Origin: a virus
Reading direction: 5' to 3' (one strand)
IMG/VR virus record: IMGVR_UViG_3300029915_000012
Location: 36,142 to 100,141 of that record
DNA length: 64,000 bases
The notes below the pieces were generated by a model. That model did no database searches, was not told the DNA's origin, and saw nothing but the letters and a program-made list of their open reading frames with translations. Shown here piece after piece: positions 44,701 through 51,413 of the stretch (positions within the stretch are counted from its first letter, which is position 1; each line of letters opens with the position of its first letter). The position numbers and the translations under genes are program-made.

Positions 44701-45178
44701 AGGTGATGGGGTAGATAAATTAACCCAAAACAATACTGGTTCTGTACTTATAATGTCAAGACGTGTTGATGGTAACTCCACATATGCAGTAAGTGGTAAT
44801 TTATTAAATATAACTGATAACCCAACCAACTGTACATCAGTTTCAGGAGCATTAATTTCAGGTACAATAGTATCTACTGAAAGATTTAGAATTGATCCTC
44901 GTGTAGTTGATGGAGCGAGTGCAGTAGGAGCATTTACAGATACATCAAGTGCTTTAGCAAATGCAACAGCTAAGTTATTTTCATTCAGAAATAATGGGGT
45001 TGAAAAAGCGTATGTTGGAGCAACTGGTAGTTTAGTAGTTCAGGGAGTAATAATGCCACAACAAGCAACTACTGCAGCAGCACCAGCATATGTTAAAGGT
45101 GGAATGTATTTCGATACTACCTTGAATAAGATGAGAATTGGTGGTGCAACAGGTTGGGAGACGATTACGAGCGTATAA
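38720..45178 (+). CDS. Giant repeat-rich tail fibre or adhesin (2152 residues)
   Basis: Modules in order: an N-terminal attachment domain (MSTRLDANDRLKGLSFKKP) with a carbohydrate-like beta region to ~180; ~16-residue repeats LTGETFDRISGDTFLN at ~205-425; a phage fibre domain with NGTTPFVYTDNGGSFHI; repeated NVGIGTTTPG beta motifs between ~850 and 1220; a YadA-head-like array of NTAIGYxSLSSNSTGYY at ~1455-1640; a jelly-roll-like domain near 1730-1850; eight STNSYGVYG decapeptides; and a C-terminal ~180 residues ending GGMYFDTTLNKMRIGGATGW. No S74 chaperone is seen. It is the likely receptor-binding long fibre. Codon and base use become less AT-biased after ~40.2 kb, suggesting acquired modules. 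Confidence 0.9.
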   Translation: MSTRLDANDRLKGLSFKKPCIVATLENVNLTGSTNVIDGVSLNLNDRILVINQIDQIDNGIYIVSNVGTGSDGVLLRANDFSTSDDIFAGINIYILSGDTYNDSYFILNTENPILDITPLFFSNKKMLDTQNVSNNQVLLYNNNSIIGYTGLTYDGNTLDINGNVNITGNTTVIGNIISNTISVTGGTSTQFLKADGSIDSTSYTDFNLFTGETFDRISGDTYLNNLLTGETFDRLSGDTFLNELLTGETFDRISGDTFLTELLTGETFDRISGDTVLNDLITGLTSTVNNNYNLLTGETFNRISGDTVLNDLIEELSINAQNQMNNEINNRISGDTLLNNLLTGETFDRISGDTFLNELLTGETFDRISGDTILNNLITGLTSTVTDNYNLLTGETFNRISGDTFLNNLITGLTQNIINNYVPYTGSTSNIDLGYNNLTASSIIKSGGTSNQFLKADGTIDITTYSNTGHSHYQLFQPNGTTPFVYTDNGGSFHIDGNIIQSGSTYETHTEQIYTTKDYIYLRSGATSGLPDGQYAGFTAKLYDGSNDGQLVFDNKGFARVGDVGSLLKLAAIQETPTDTQFTYYDAATYSLKTRAFLSGDITTALGFTPYNATNPSNYITIGSVPVVATTTPLINGIAAIGASGKWADGAHVHPVDTSRQVALSGTGFVKSTSGTISYDTSTYIPVTGNTNTINLGVNNLTVDTNTLFVDSVHHYLGITTNNPNASVDIGGFGTPSDYGGGTGTAKVLIADNATGSSGVQMYNSNSGTASDFRFAIFNNNKNEYMAFSTPADTNTNTLFGFARSTSNYLFNNLNGVGGTLRNLTIGTVGSSDLIFGTNNVENLRIKSGGNVGIGTTTPGTLLEISNSANISINSILRIRDINTGGSYFDIGSANGSSGLFINQGSTKIMQIRSSGNVGFGTSSTPNARFNIYKSGIIDYFNITSSVDGDVMVILNNGNVGIGATTPDQKLSVWGGSQNIIDPTTLGSESLTNGTLSGGTSWTATNDCTLVSNNATWTFSGGTASTLTQTNANLTVAGVGYRWYKFVYTVSAISGTPSASITTSFGGSTTSLTITAGAQTTYFKAATTPTDFVITSTLVSGQTFTLGTFSLKEVQGGNLITGGLLTGGGTTGIKVLANGNVGIGTTTPGQLLEVNNGHINVLNTNYGLLLASNQALTRNGAKLVLANSSAFTSMGLSTVGVERISIDSSGNVGIGVTPTSMLTQKSTTALESATLGTELTASGDTWGLATTKSITAFANYGSTVAGTVEVTSNAHGFPAGTTTNVVISGTTNYNGTYTITYIDVNNFYITATWVSNDATGTATQTGWSGTYAGGYTHSTGNTTALTDSTLVPVVGNLYQITYTVTNRTTGTFTITFGGVTSYTYSATGSYGPKAATVGTLTIAPTTDFNGTIILSIKLIASYSPIYVIQDSSSANTLEIRSSLNTSVNLFIGKNSGRYNTTGINNTSLGSGALPINSTGFNNVAIGGSAMQANTAGFSNISIGFNSLLSNTVGYANTSIGNATLQNNSIGYYNTAVGISVLVTNTAGYYNTGIGASALSSNSTGYYNTAIGINSINLNTTGFYNTALGGNSLSSNSVGSYNTAVGYSSISNIVSSYNTAIGYISGRYITGGVTTNINSYNSVYIGANTMASADGNSNEIVIGYNATGNGSNSVTLGNTLITKTILQGNTGIGGYTTPLHFLDNTQTQNQRTVYGLNVVMNATNLQQDIVSTGNDEPLLNQYYAWKFTASAANTMGSLSVRLKKIGTVTNTTDYIRLKLYSDTGTAPNALLYTSDQVKMGTLTTSYVEYLFGGDYTMVNGTSYWLVVERSASVTGGGSITVDRNSNSLSTTNVVTPASGDWTINTGLGRYIIYGQTPRGIYVTSTNYVGVYGSSTNSYGVQGISTNSGGVYGISTNSYGVYGNSTNSTGVNGNSTNSYGVQGISTNSAGVNGNSTNNYGVYGQSSSSYGLGGISTTGVGFIGISTNSSGGAMYIGDGVDKLTQNNTGSVLIMSRRVDGNSTYAVSGNLLNITDNPTNCTSVSGALISGTIVSTERFRIDPRVVDGASAVGAFTDTSSALANATAKLFSFRNNGVEKAYVGATGSLVVQGVIMPQQATTAAAPAYVKGGMYFDTTLNKMRIGGATGWETITSV
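39340..39960 (+). repeat. Array of ~48-base repeats (LTGETFDRISGDTxLN)
   Basis: About nine imperfect copies of a segment encoding TGETF(D/N)RISGDT, separated by short LLTG or LITGLTSTV spacers. Synonymous differences between copies show that the protein repeat is maintained. Confidence 0.85.
43080..43620 (+). repeat. YadA-like NTAIG repeat array
   Basis: Roughly ten degenerate copies encoding GYYNTAIGxxSLSSNST, the left-handed beta-roll head repeat of trimeric adhesins, within the giant fibre. Confidence 0.85.
44384..44623 (+). repeat. 30-base tandem repeat, 8 copies (GVYGxSTNSY)
   Basis: Eight consecutive 30-base units encoding G-V-x-G-x-S-T-N-S-x. Units are near-identical at the DNA level, so recombination could change their number without frameshift. 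Confidence 0.92.
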
Positions 45179-45194
45179 AAAACAATAATATATT

Positions 45195-45695
45195 ATGTGG
45201 ATAACAATGATTTCAGTTTTTGTACTTTACAATTTATTCATTCTTTTAAAATATGGATGGTTAAATTCGATATCAGCAAGCTACTACAGTTTACCTGATG
45301 AATATATAAAAATAAAATGGAATAATAATGTAGTATTAACTTTACCTATTAAATATAATTCATTATTTCTTTTATTTTGCTTAGGATATGCAATACCAAC
45401 CTTATTCTTAGTAACCGATGGATTTATGTTTTTTGCTTGTGGGTTAATTTGTTTTGTAGGCATAGCGTCAGCATTCAGACTTGATAGTTTTACAGCAAAT
45501 ATGCATCAATATAGTGCGTTAGGAGCAGTAGTATTAAGTCAACTATCATTAATATTTTTCTATCATTTATATTATTTAGTTATTATTACCGCAGTAAGTG
45601 CAGTAATATTATACTTACTTAATAAAAAATTACCTCAATGGATGTATATACTAGAATGGATTGCGTTTTGGACGGTTGCAATAGCTTTATTATAA
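45195..45695 (+). CDS. Polytopic membrane protein
   Basis: A 166-residue protein with about five hydrophobic segments: residues ~3-19, ~51-72, ~76-94, ~108-140 (probably two) and ~150-166. It has few charged residues between them and conserved-looking FTANMHQYSALGAV. It lies 16 bases after the giant fibre gene and convergent with nadE. It could be a holin, an exclusion protein or an inner-membrane modifier; the many segments make a classical small holin unlikely. The family is not recognised. Confidence 0.65.
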   Translation: MWITMISVFVLYNLFILLKYGWLNSISASYYSLPDEYIKIKWNNNVVLTLPIKYNSLFLLFCLGYAIPTLFLVTDGFMFFACGLICFVGIASAFRLDSFTANMHQYSALGAVVLSQLSLIFFYHLYYLVIITAVSAVILYLLNKKLPQWMYILEWIAFWTVAIALL

Positions 45696-45702
45696 ATAAT
45701 TT

Positions 45703-47484
45703 TTAATCTAATGATATATTATTAATAGATTTATATTTATTGATTAATGTTTCACGATTACTAAATCCTCTACTACGTGGACTAATAATAACAATTGGTG
45801 AACTTTGAGCAGCTTTATAAACTGAAATTTTCATTTTATTAACTGCAAAATTGACTTGCTCATCCCATTGTTTAATGTCATATTTATATACTTCATCCAT
45901 TTTAGGAAAATAATCAATATTCAAAGATTTATTTTTATAATCTAAAATTAAATCATCTCTTGTTTTTCTATCACGTATTAATGAAGCACATATACCACTT
46001 TGTACCCAATAATCAATTGGATCTTCATTTGCATCAGGTAATTCTGCAGCGGGTTTAAATTTACCATTATATAAATCATATGGTACTATTTCATCATTAT
46101 ATAATTCTTTATTAATATATTCAGATAATTCATATAATTCAACTTTAGTTAAATCTCCAATAATAGCATGAACGCCAATACTTCCAATGTCATGAAAGGA
46201 AGACCAAGAAAGCACTATTTCTGTTTGATTGCCTGTTGAAACGATACCACTTTTAAATCTATGAGTATCTTCTAAACCTAATACAGTTCTTAATACTGCA
46301 TGTATTGAAGCTTTACCCGTATCACTTAGTTTAGGCGCATTTTTCATATGTACATCATCTACATTTAATATTTCATCAACTGTTGATTGAATAGGTTGCC
46401 AATATGTAATCATTCCTAATTTTTCATCTAATTGATTTACATAACTTTTAGATTTAGTATTCAATGAAGATGGATTTGAAATGAATATAGTGTGTTCTTT
46501 GCCCATAGCACGATAAACCAATGCTGCTACAATAGACGAATCAAGTCCGCCAGATACATGAACCTGAGCATTTTCAATACCTGATAATTTAAAAAATTCT
46601 TTCTGCTCAAATATAATAGCTTCAGTTATTTCTTTATATTTACTATCATTACTGCCTAATATTGGTTCACAATCTTTTAATCTGAATGTTTCAGTTTTTT
46701 CTTCAAATTTAGGAAGTTCTTTAACTAATCTTCCATAACTATTATATACAAGAGAAGCACCATCATAAATTATAATATTTTTAACTATATCACCGCAACC
46801 AACTGAATTTACTGAAATAACTGGAACCATATTATTTTTGGCAATTTTAGAAAATAAATTTTTTCTAATTTTTTGCTTTCCATAATAAAAATAAGATTGA
46901 TTAGGTATAATCAAAATTTCAGCACCCATATCAACCATTTCTCGTGAAATATCTCTACTATGATTCATAAACCAAGCATCTTCACAAATTGGTGTACCTA
47001 TAATGGTTTTACCAATACTTGGTAAATTAACTTCGAACACTTTAGTTTCAGTTCCTTCTGTAAAATATTTTCTATCTTCATGATGGTCTGTATCAGCTAA
47101 TAATTGTTTATCATATGTACGAATTCCATTATCATCAATTACAGCTACTGAATTTTTTAAAATTGGAAATCCATTTCTATTTATACCATGAGATGATACA
47201 AATCCAATTACAATTATTCCACACAATCCTAATTCTTTTCTATATTCTTCAATTTTTTTCAACCTTGAAATTTGGTCACGAATAAAATCCTCTCTATCCC
47301 AAAGAGAACCACAGCAATATCCACTAATAGCTGTTTCTGGAAACACTGATATATCTACATTATCATCATAACTAGCATGATTTTTATCCAACTTTAAACA
47401 ATTTAAAATTTTTCTGGTATTACCGATTAAATCTCCTGTAACTGTATTAATTTGGTGTACTGAAATATTTGCATTTTCAATCAT
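45703..47484 (-). CDS. nadE: Glutamine-dependent NAD+ synthetase
   Basis: A 593-residue two-domain enzyme making NAD from deamido-NAD, ATP and glutamine. The N-terminal nitrilase-type glutaminase has the E-K-C triad (E50 in FPETAISGY, K126 in DKQLL, C167 in GTPICEDAW). The C-terminal synthetase has SGGLDSS at 311-317 (ATP pyrophosphatase loop), STGNQTE, GDLTKVELYEL and KPAAELPDANEDPIDY. I start at 47484 (MIENANISVHQ) because the upstream in-frame ATG at 47529 lies across a promoter. All catalytic residues are present. A Bacteroidota-type promoter directly upstream suggests early expression by host RNA polymerase. Confidence 0.93.
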   Translation of the reverse strand: MIENANISVHQINTVTGDLIGNTRKILNCLKLDKNHASYDDNVDISVFPETAISGYCCGSLWDREDFIRDQISRLKKIEEYRKELGLCGIIVIGFVSSHGINRNGFPILKNSVAVIDDNGIRTYDKQLLADTDHHEDRKYFTEGTETKVFEVNLPSIGKTIIGTPICEDAWFMNHSRDISREMVDMGAEILIIPNQSYFYYGKQKIRKNLFSKIAKNNMVPVISVNSVGCGDIVKNIIIYDGASLVYNSYGRLVKELPKFEEKTETFRLKDCEPILGSNDSKYKEITEAIIFEQKEFFKLSGIENAQVHVSGGLDSSIVAALVYRAMGKEHTIFISNPSSLNTKSKSYVNQLDEKLGMITYWQPIQSTVDEILNVDDVHMKNAPKLSDTGKASIHAVLRTVLGLEDTHRFKSGIVSTGNQTEIVLSWSSFHDIGSIGVHAIIGDLTKVELYELSEYINKELYNDEIVPYDLYNGKFKPAAELPDANEDPIDYWVQSGICASLIRDRKTRDDLILDYKNKSLNIDYFPKMDEVYKYDIKQWDEQVNFAVNKMKISVYKAAQSSPIVIISPRSRGFSNRETLINKYKSINNISLD

Positions 47485-47511
47485 AATATATAAATGTTTT
47501 AAATTTGAGTA

Positions 47512-47543
47512 CAAAGATACATATAACAATTGATATAAACAAA
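47512..47543 (-). promoter_or_regulatory. Bacteroidota-type promoter of nadE (TTTG-N20-TATCTTTG)
   Basis: On the minus strand, TTTG at 47543-47540, a 20-base spacer, then TATCTTTG at 47519-47512. The predicted start is near 47505, ~20 bases before the nadE ATG. The -33 box overlaps the T-run of the terminator upstream. Confidence 0.7.
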
Positions 47544-47576
47544 AAAACTCATAAAAATATTTATGAGTTTTTTAAA
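47541..47576. terminator. Intrinsic terminator between the small gene at 47625 and nadE
   Basis: AAAAAACTCATAAA...TTTATGAGTTTTTT, a near-perfect stem with T-runs on either strand. On the minus strand it ends the 47625-47804 unit just before the nadE promoter. Confidence 0.85.
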
Positions 47577-47624
47577 ATTAAAAAATTTGGTCATCTTATC
47601 AATAAAACGATCAAAATTTTTTAA

Positions 47625-47804
47625 TTATTGAATTGAAGCTTGTTCTTTTGGTGCATTAGCAATGTTTTGTGCGTTTACTTGATCATTAGCTTCCTTAGTA
47701 ACTTTTAATAAAAGAGTATTTACTACTTTATAAGGCATTTCAGATAATGCACCCAATATTAAATTTACTTCTTCTACTGTGAATTCAAATTTCAAATTTT
47801 CCAT
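47625..47804 (-). CDS. Small conserved phage protein
   Basis: A 59-residue protein beginning MENLKFEFTVEEVNLILGAL and continuing SEMPYKVVNTLLLKV, ending QASIQ. This short FTVEEVNxILxALxExPYxxV pattern is common in phages of many groups as I recall it, with unknown function. It is a single minus-strand gene closed by a terminator and lies upstream of nadE. Confidence 0.8.
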   Translation of the reverse strand: MENLKFEFTVEEVNLILGALSEMPYKVVNTLLLKVTKEANDQVNAQNIANAPKEQASIQ

Positions 47805-47928
47805 AACTATATTTTTTTGTTTATATCTATAACAAAATAAATAAAAAGTTTAAACTTATTATAAAAAATATAATAAAAAATTACATAAAAAATAAATAAT
47901 TTATAATATGAGAATATAATGTAAATCT

Positions 47929-47956
47929 AACTACCAATTTCACGACGGGCGGTTCA
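47929..47956. other. Unexplained GC-richer island
   Basis: The stretch TAACTACCAATTTCACGACGGGCGGTTC stands out in DNA that is otherwise ~80% A+T. It lies just before the promoter of a GIY-YIG endonuclease gene. No coding frame or hairpin is evident. Confidence 0.5.
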
Positions 47957-47973
47957 TTTTTTATATATATTAA
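47957..47973 (+). promoter_or_regulatory. Candidate phage promoter
   Basis: TTTTTTATATATATTAA, 11 bases before the ATG at 47984. It matches the recurring box. Confidence 0.4.
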
Positions 47974-47983
47974 TAAAAAAATT

Positions 47984-48907
47984 ATGATAATATATAAAAC
48001 TACAAATCTCATTAATAATAAATTTTATATTGGGCAAGATTTTAATGATAATCCTAAATATTATGGTTCTGGTAAATTAATTACATTTGCAATAAAAAAA
48101 TATGGTAAAGAAAATTTTAAAAAAGAGATAATAGAATATTGTACTGATGAAAAACATATGGATGAAAGAGAAATATTTTGGATAAAAGAACTTAATGCAA
48201 CAAATAAAAAAATAGCTTATAATATTTGTGAAGGAGGAAAAACATATAGAACAATGAAAGGTGAAAATCATCCATTTTTTGGTAAACATCATACAGAAGA
48301 AACTAGAGCTATAATTAAAGAAAAAAGAAAACTTCAAAAAATGTCTAATTTTGAAAAAGAAAGACTTAGAAAATTATGGAAAACTAATGCTAATCCAGGC
48401 AAAAATAAATCAAATGAAACAATAGAAAAAATAAAAAATGCAGCAAAAGAATTAGATAGATATGGGGAAAAATCTACTTTTTACGGTAAAACTCATTCAG
48501 AAGAAACTAAAAAACATTGGAGTGAAATAAGAAAAGGTAAAAATGTAGGTATTAATAATCCTGCTGCAACTAGATATTATATTGAAACACCAGATAAAAA
48601 AGAATTAATATTTAATAGTAGAAAAGAAGTAATTGAATATATTGGATGTAGCATGGGATTTTTTACATTAAAAAAATATAAAGGATATAAACTTATAAGA
48701 AAAGAAATAATAAATAAAAAAGAAATAATAATAAATAAAGAAGATGATGAATATTATATTTATACTATTGAATCTCCTAATGGAGAAATATTAATATTTA
48801 ATAAAAAAAGTGAAATAATAAAAAAATTAGATTGCAGTTTATATTTCTTTATATGTAAACATTTTTTGGGATATAAACTTATAAAAAGAGAAAAAAATAA
48901 TTTATAA
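47984..48907 (+). CDS. GIY-YIG homing endonuclease with NUMOD3 motifs
   Basis: A 307-residue protein. IIYKTTNLINNKFYIGQ (the GIY-YIG module in KTTN...YIGQ form), YYGSGKLITFAIKKYGKENF and DEREIFWIKELNA make up the catalytic domain (~1-95). GENHPFFGKHHTEET and STFYGKTHSEETKKHWSE are NUMOD3 DNA-binding repeats. The C-terminal part has two similar IETP/IESP...EI...GYKLI(R/K) segments. Such genes spread by cutting alleles that lack them. Its stop overlaps the ATG of the glycosyltransferase (TAATG), so it was inserted cleanly between genes. Confidence 0.9.
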   Translation: MIIYKTTNLINNKFYIGQDFNDNPKYYGSGKLITFAIKKYGKENFKKEIIEYCTDEKHMDEREIFWIKELNATNKKIAYNICEGGKTYRTMKGENHPFFGKHHTEETRAIIKEKRKLQKMSNFEKERLRKLWKTNANPGKNKSNETIEKIKNAAKELDRYGEKSTFYGKTHSEETKKHWSEIRKGKNVGINNPAATRYYIETPDKKELIFNSRKEVIEYIGCSMGFFTLKKYKGYKLIRKEIINKKEIIINKEDDEYYIYTIESPNGEILIFNKKSEIIKKLDCSLYFFICKHFLGYKLIKREKNNL

Positions 48908-51378
48908 TGAGAATATTGTTAATTTTACCTCATGTTAGTACTGGAGGAATGCCTTCTGTATCTTTAAAAAGAGTTGAATATTTAATAAAAAATAATGAAG
49001 TATATCTTATAGAATATAGACAAATTTCTTGGAGTTTTGTTGTACAACGAAATAAAATAATAGAATTATTAGGAGATAGATTTATATCATTAGGTAATAC
49101 ATGGGATAAAGATGAAAGTGTTAGAGACAAATTTCAAGAAATAATTGAAAATATTAATCCTGATATCATTCATATGGAAGAAATTCCTGAACTGTTCAAT
49201 GATGGAATGAGGGAAGAACATTCAGATTGGTTATATAGGAATGATAGACCATATAAAATTATTGAAACTACTCACACATCAACATTTGATGTAAATAAGA
49301 AAGTATATTTTCCTGATAAATTTTTATTCGTATCTAAATTTTCACAATTACAATATGAAAAATTTAATATTCCTTCATCTGTGGTTGAATATCCAATGAA
49401 TAAATTAAAAAAAAATCAAGGATATGCTATTAAAAAATTAAATTTTGATCCTGAATATTTTCATGTTTTGAATGTTGGATTATTCACATCAGGTAAAAAT
49501 CAAGGTTATGTATTTGAAATAGCAAGAAGATTAGAAAAATATAAAATACAATTTCATTTTGTAGGTAATCAAGCTGATAATTTTTCAGATTATTGGAAAC
49601 CTTTATTAGAAAATAAACCAAATAATTGTATTATTCACGGTGAAAGAGATGATATTGATTTATTTTATCAGGCATCAAATTTACTTATACATTCATCTAT
49701 AAATGAATTAAATCCGTTAGCAGTAAAAGAAGCAACATCTTATGATTTACCGATATATTTAAATAATCTTAGTACATATTTAGATACTTATGATTCTTAT
49801 AAAAATATAAAATATCTTACAAGAGATGTTGATAAAGATGCTAAAAGAATATTAGATAATTTTAATATAAAACTTATAGATGATAATGATACATTTGAAG
49901 ATATATTAATAAATGAATATAAAGAAGTACTTAATATAGATAAAATAAAACAAAATTCAATTGATGCTCAATATGAATATAATATTGATTTTATTGAAGG
50001 TGCAAAAGTTGAAATTCTTGGTACAAAAAAATCAGAATTTTATGTTGAGATATTAGATAAAAATACCAAAGAAGTCATATATAAAAATTTAATAAATAAT
50101 AATAATTGGTGTAAAACAAATAATGAATGTTATAAAGAATATAAAATTAACATTTATCATAATAATAAATTAGTAATTAATCATAATTTTGATTTAACAA
50201 ATAGAAATGTATTAATAACATTAGAAAGTAAATCTATTGGTGATACATTAGCGTGGTTTCCATATATAGAAGAATTTAGAAAAATTCATAACTGTAAAGT
50301 TTATTGTTCTACATTTTGGAATAATTGGTTTATAAATCAATATCCTGAAATTACATTTTTAAAGCCTGGTCAATCAAATATTAACGATTTATATGCTAAA
50401 TATAAAATAGGATGGTATTTACCATTTGATAGAAATAAAAATCCAATTGATTATAAAACTATTCCTTTGCAAAAAACAGCATGTGATATTCTTGGATTAG
50501 AATATAAAGAAATTGTACCAAAAATTGAAATTCCTGAAGGAGTTAGACCAATTAAAGAAAAATATGTTTGTATTGGACAATTTTCTACTGCGAATGCAAA
50601 ACACTGGCATTACCCTTGTAAAGATAGCAACAAAGGCTGGCAAATTTTAGTTGATTGGCTTAATGTTCAAGGTTATAAAGTTATGGTAATAAGTAAGCAG
50701 TCAACTACTCTTAAAAATATAATAAATAAAACTGGTGATTTTCCTATTGAGCAAAGAATAAATGAATTAAAATGGTGTGAATTTTATATTGGAGTTGGTT
50801 CTGGATTAAGTTGGTTAGCTTGGGCTGTTGGTAAAAAAGTAGTAATGATGTCTGGATTTTCTAATCCTTTCTGTGAATTTAAATCTAATAATATAAATGT
50901 TCATAATTTTAATGTTTGTAATGGTTGTTTTAATACTCATCAATTTGATCCAGGAGATTGGAATTGGTGTCCTATACATAAAAATACAGATAATCAATTT
51001 GAATGTTCAACTAATATTACGCCAAAAATGATAACTGATAAAATTATTAAATGTAAACTCATTGAAAATCCTAATAATTTCAATTTTACTAAATATAATT
51101 TAAAATATAATTTAAATAAAAATGATATTTTCTTTAAATATGATAAAAATGAAAATAAATTTACAATAATTTATAAAGGTGATGATGTTGAACCTTTAAA
51201 TATTGATATTAGAGATTATAATTCAGATATGATATATTATACATTATCTGACACATCATTAAGTAAAAATAATATAATTTGGAGTATACCAGAGAAAAAA
51301 ATGTTTGAAGAAACAAATAAGTTACTTATAGTATTTTACGAAAAAAATAAAATATTAGAATTGCAATATGATATTTAA
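48907..51378 (+). CDS. Two-domain glycosyltransferase: GT4-like plus TibC-like O-heptosyltransferase
   Basis: An 823-residue protein. The N-terminal half (~1-345) is a GT-B GT4-like enzyme (LPHVSTGGMPSVSLKRVEYL, FVSKFSQ, LNVGLFTSGKNQG, LLIHSSINELNPLAVKEATS). From ~434 (RNVLITLESKSIGDTLAWFP) it resembles GT9-type heptosyltransferases and specifically the autotransporter O-heptosyltransferases (TibC/Aah). It has FSTANAKHWHYP, GWQILVDWLNVQGYKVMVIS, FYIGVGSGLSWLAWAVGKKV and a four-Cys set at C671, C674, C688 and C700, where TibC binds iron. Those enzymes heptosylate Ser of beta-repeat adhesins. Nearby fibres carry such repeats, so self-glycosylation of the virion is plausible. Confidence 0.82.
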   Translation: MRILLILPHVSTGGMPSVSLKRVEYLIKNNEVYLIEYRQISWSFVVQRNKIIELLGDRFISLGNTWDKDESVRDKFQEIIENINPDIIHMEEIPELFNDGMREEHSDWLYRNDRPYKIIETTHTSTFDVNKKVYFPDKFLFVSKFSQLQYEKFNIPSSVVEYPMNKLKKNQGYAIKKLNFDPEYFHVLNVGLFTSGKNQGYVFEIARRLEKYKIQFHFVGNQADNFSDYWKPLLENKPNNCIIHGERDDIDLFYQASNLLIHSSINELNPLAVKEATSYDLPIYLNNLSTYLDTYDSYKNIKYLTRDVDKDAKRILDNFNIKLIDDNDTFEDILINEYKEVLNIDKIKQNSIDAQYEYNIDFIEGAKVEILGTKKSEFYVEILDKNTKEVIYKNLINNNNWCKTNNECYKEYKINIYHNNKLVINHNFDLTNRNVLITLESKSIGDTLAWFPYIEEFRKIHNCKVYCSTFWNNWFINQYPEITFLKPGQSNINDLYAKYKIGWYLPFDRNKNPIDYKTIPLQKTACDILGLEYKEIVPKIEIPEGVRPIKEKYVCIGQFSTANAKHWHYPCKDSNKGWQILVDWLNVQGYKVMVISKQSTTLKNIINKTGDFPIEQRINELKWCEFYIGVGSGLSWLAWAVGKKVVMMSGFSNPFCEFKSNNINVHNFNVCNGCFNTHQFDPGDWNWCPIHKNTDNQFECSTNITPKMITDKIIKCKLIENPNNFNFTKYNLKYNLNKNDIFFKYDKNENKFTIIYKGDDVEPLNIDIRDYNSDMIYYTLSDTSLSKNNIIWSIPEKKMFEETNKLLIVFYEKNKILELQYDI

Positions 51379-51380
51379 AA

Positions 51381-51392
51381 ATTTATATATAA
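51381..51392 (+). promoter_or_regulatory. Candidate phage promoter
   Basis: ATTTATATATAA, 21 bases before the ATG at 51414. It matches the core of the recurring box. Confidence 0.35.
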
Positions 51393-51413
51393 CGAAAAGA
51401 AAAATCGTTACAT

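Noticed and set aside
38720-45178. Diversity-generating retroelement target in the giant fibre
   Set aside because: No reverse transcriptase or template repeat was found in the window, and the repeats differ by ordinary synonymous changes rather than adenine-specific ones.
47945-47954. GACGGGCGGT matches the complement of the conserved 3' region of 16S rRNA
   Set aside because: Only about ten bases match and nothing around it resembles rRNA, so I treat it as chance within an unexplained GC island.
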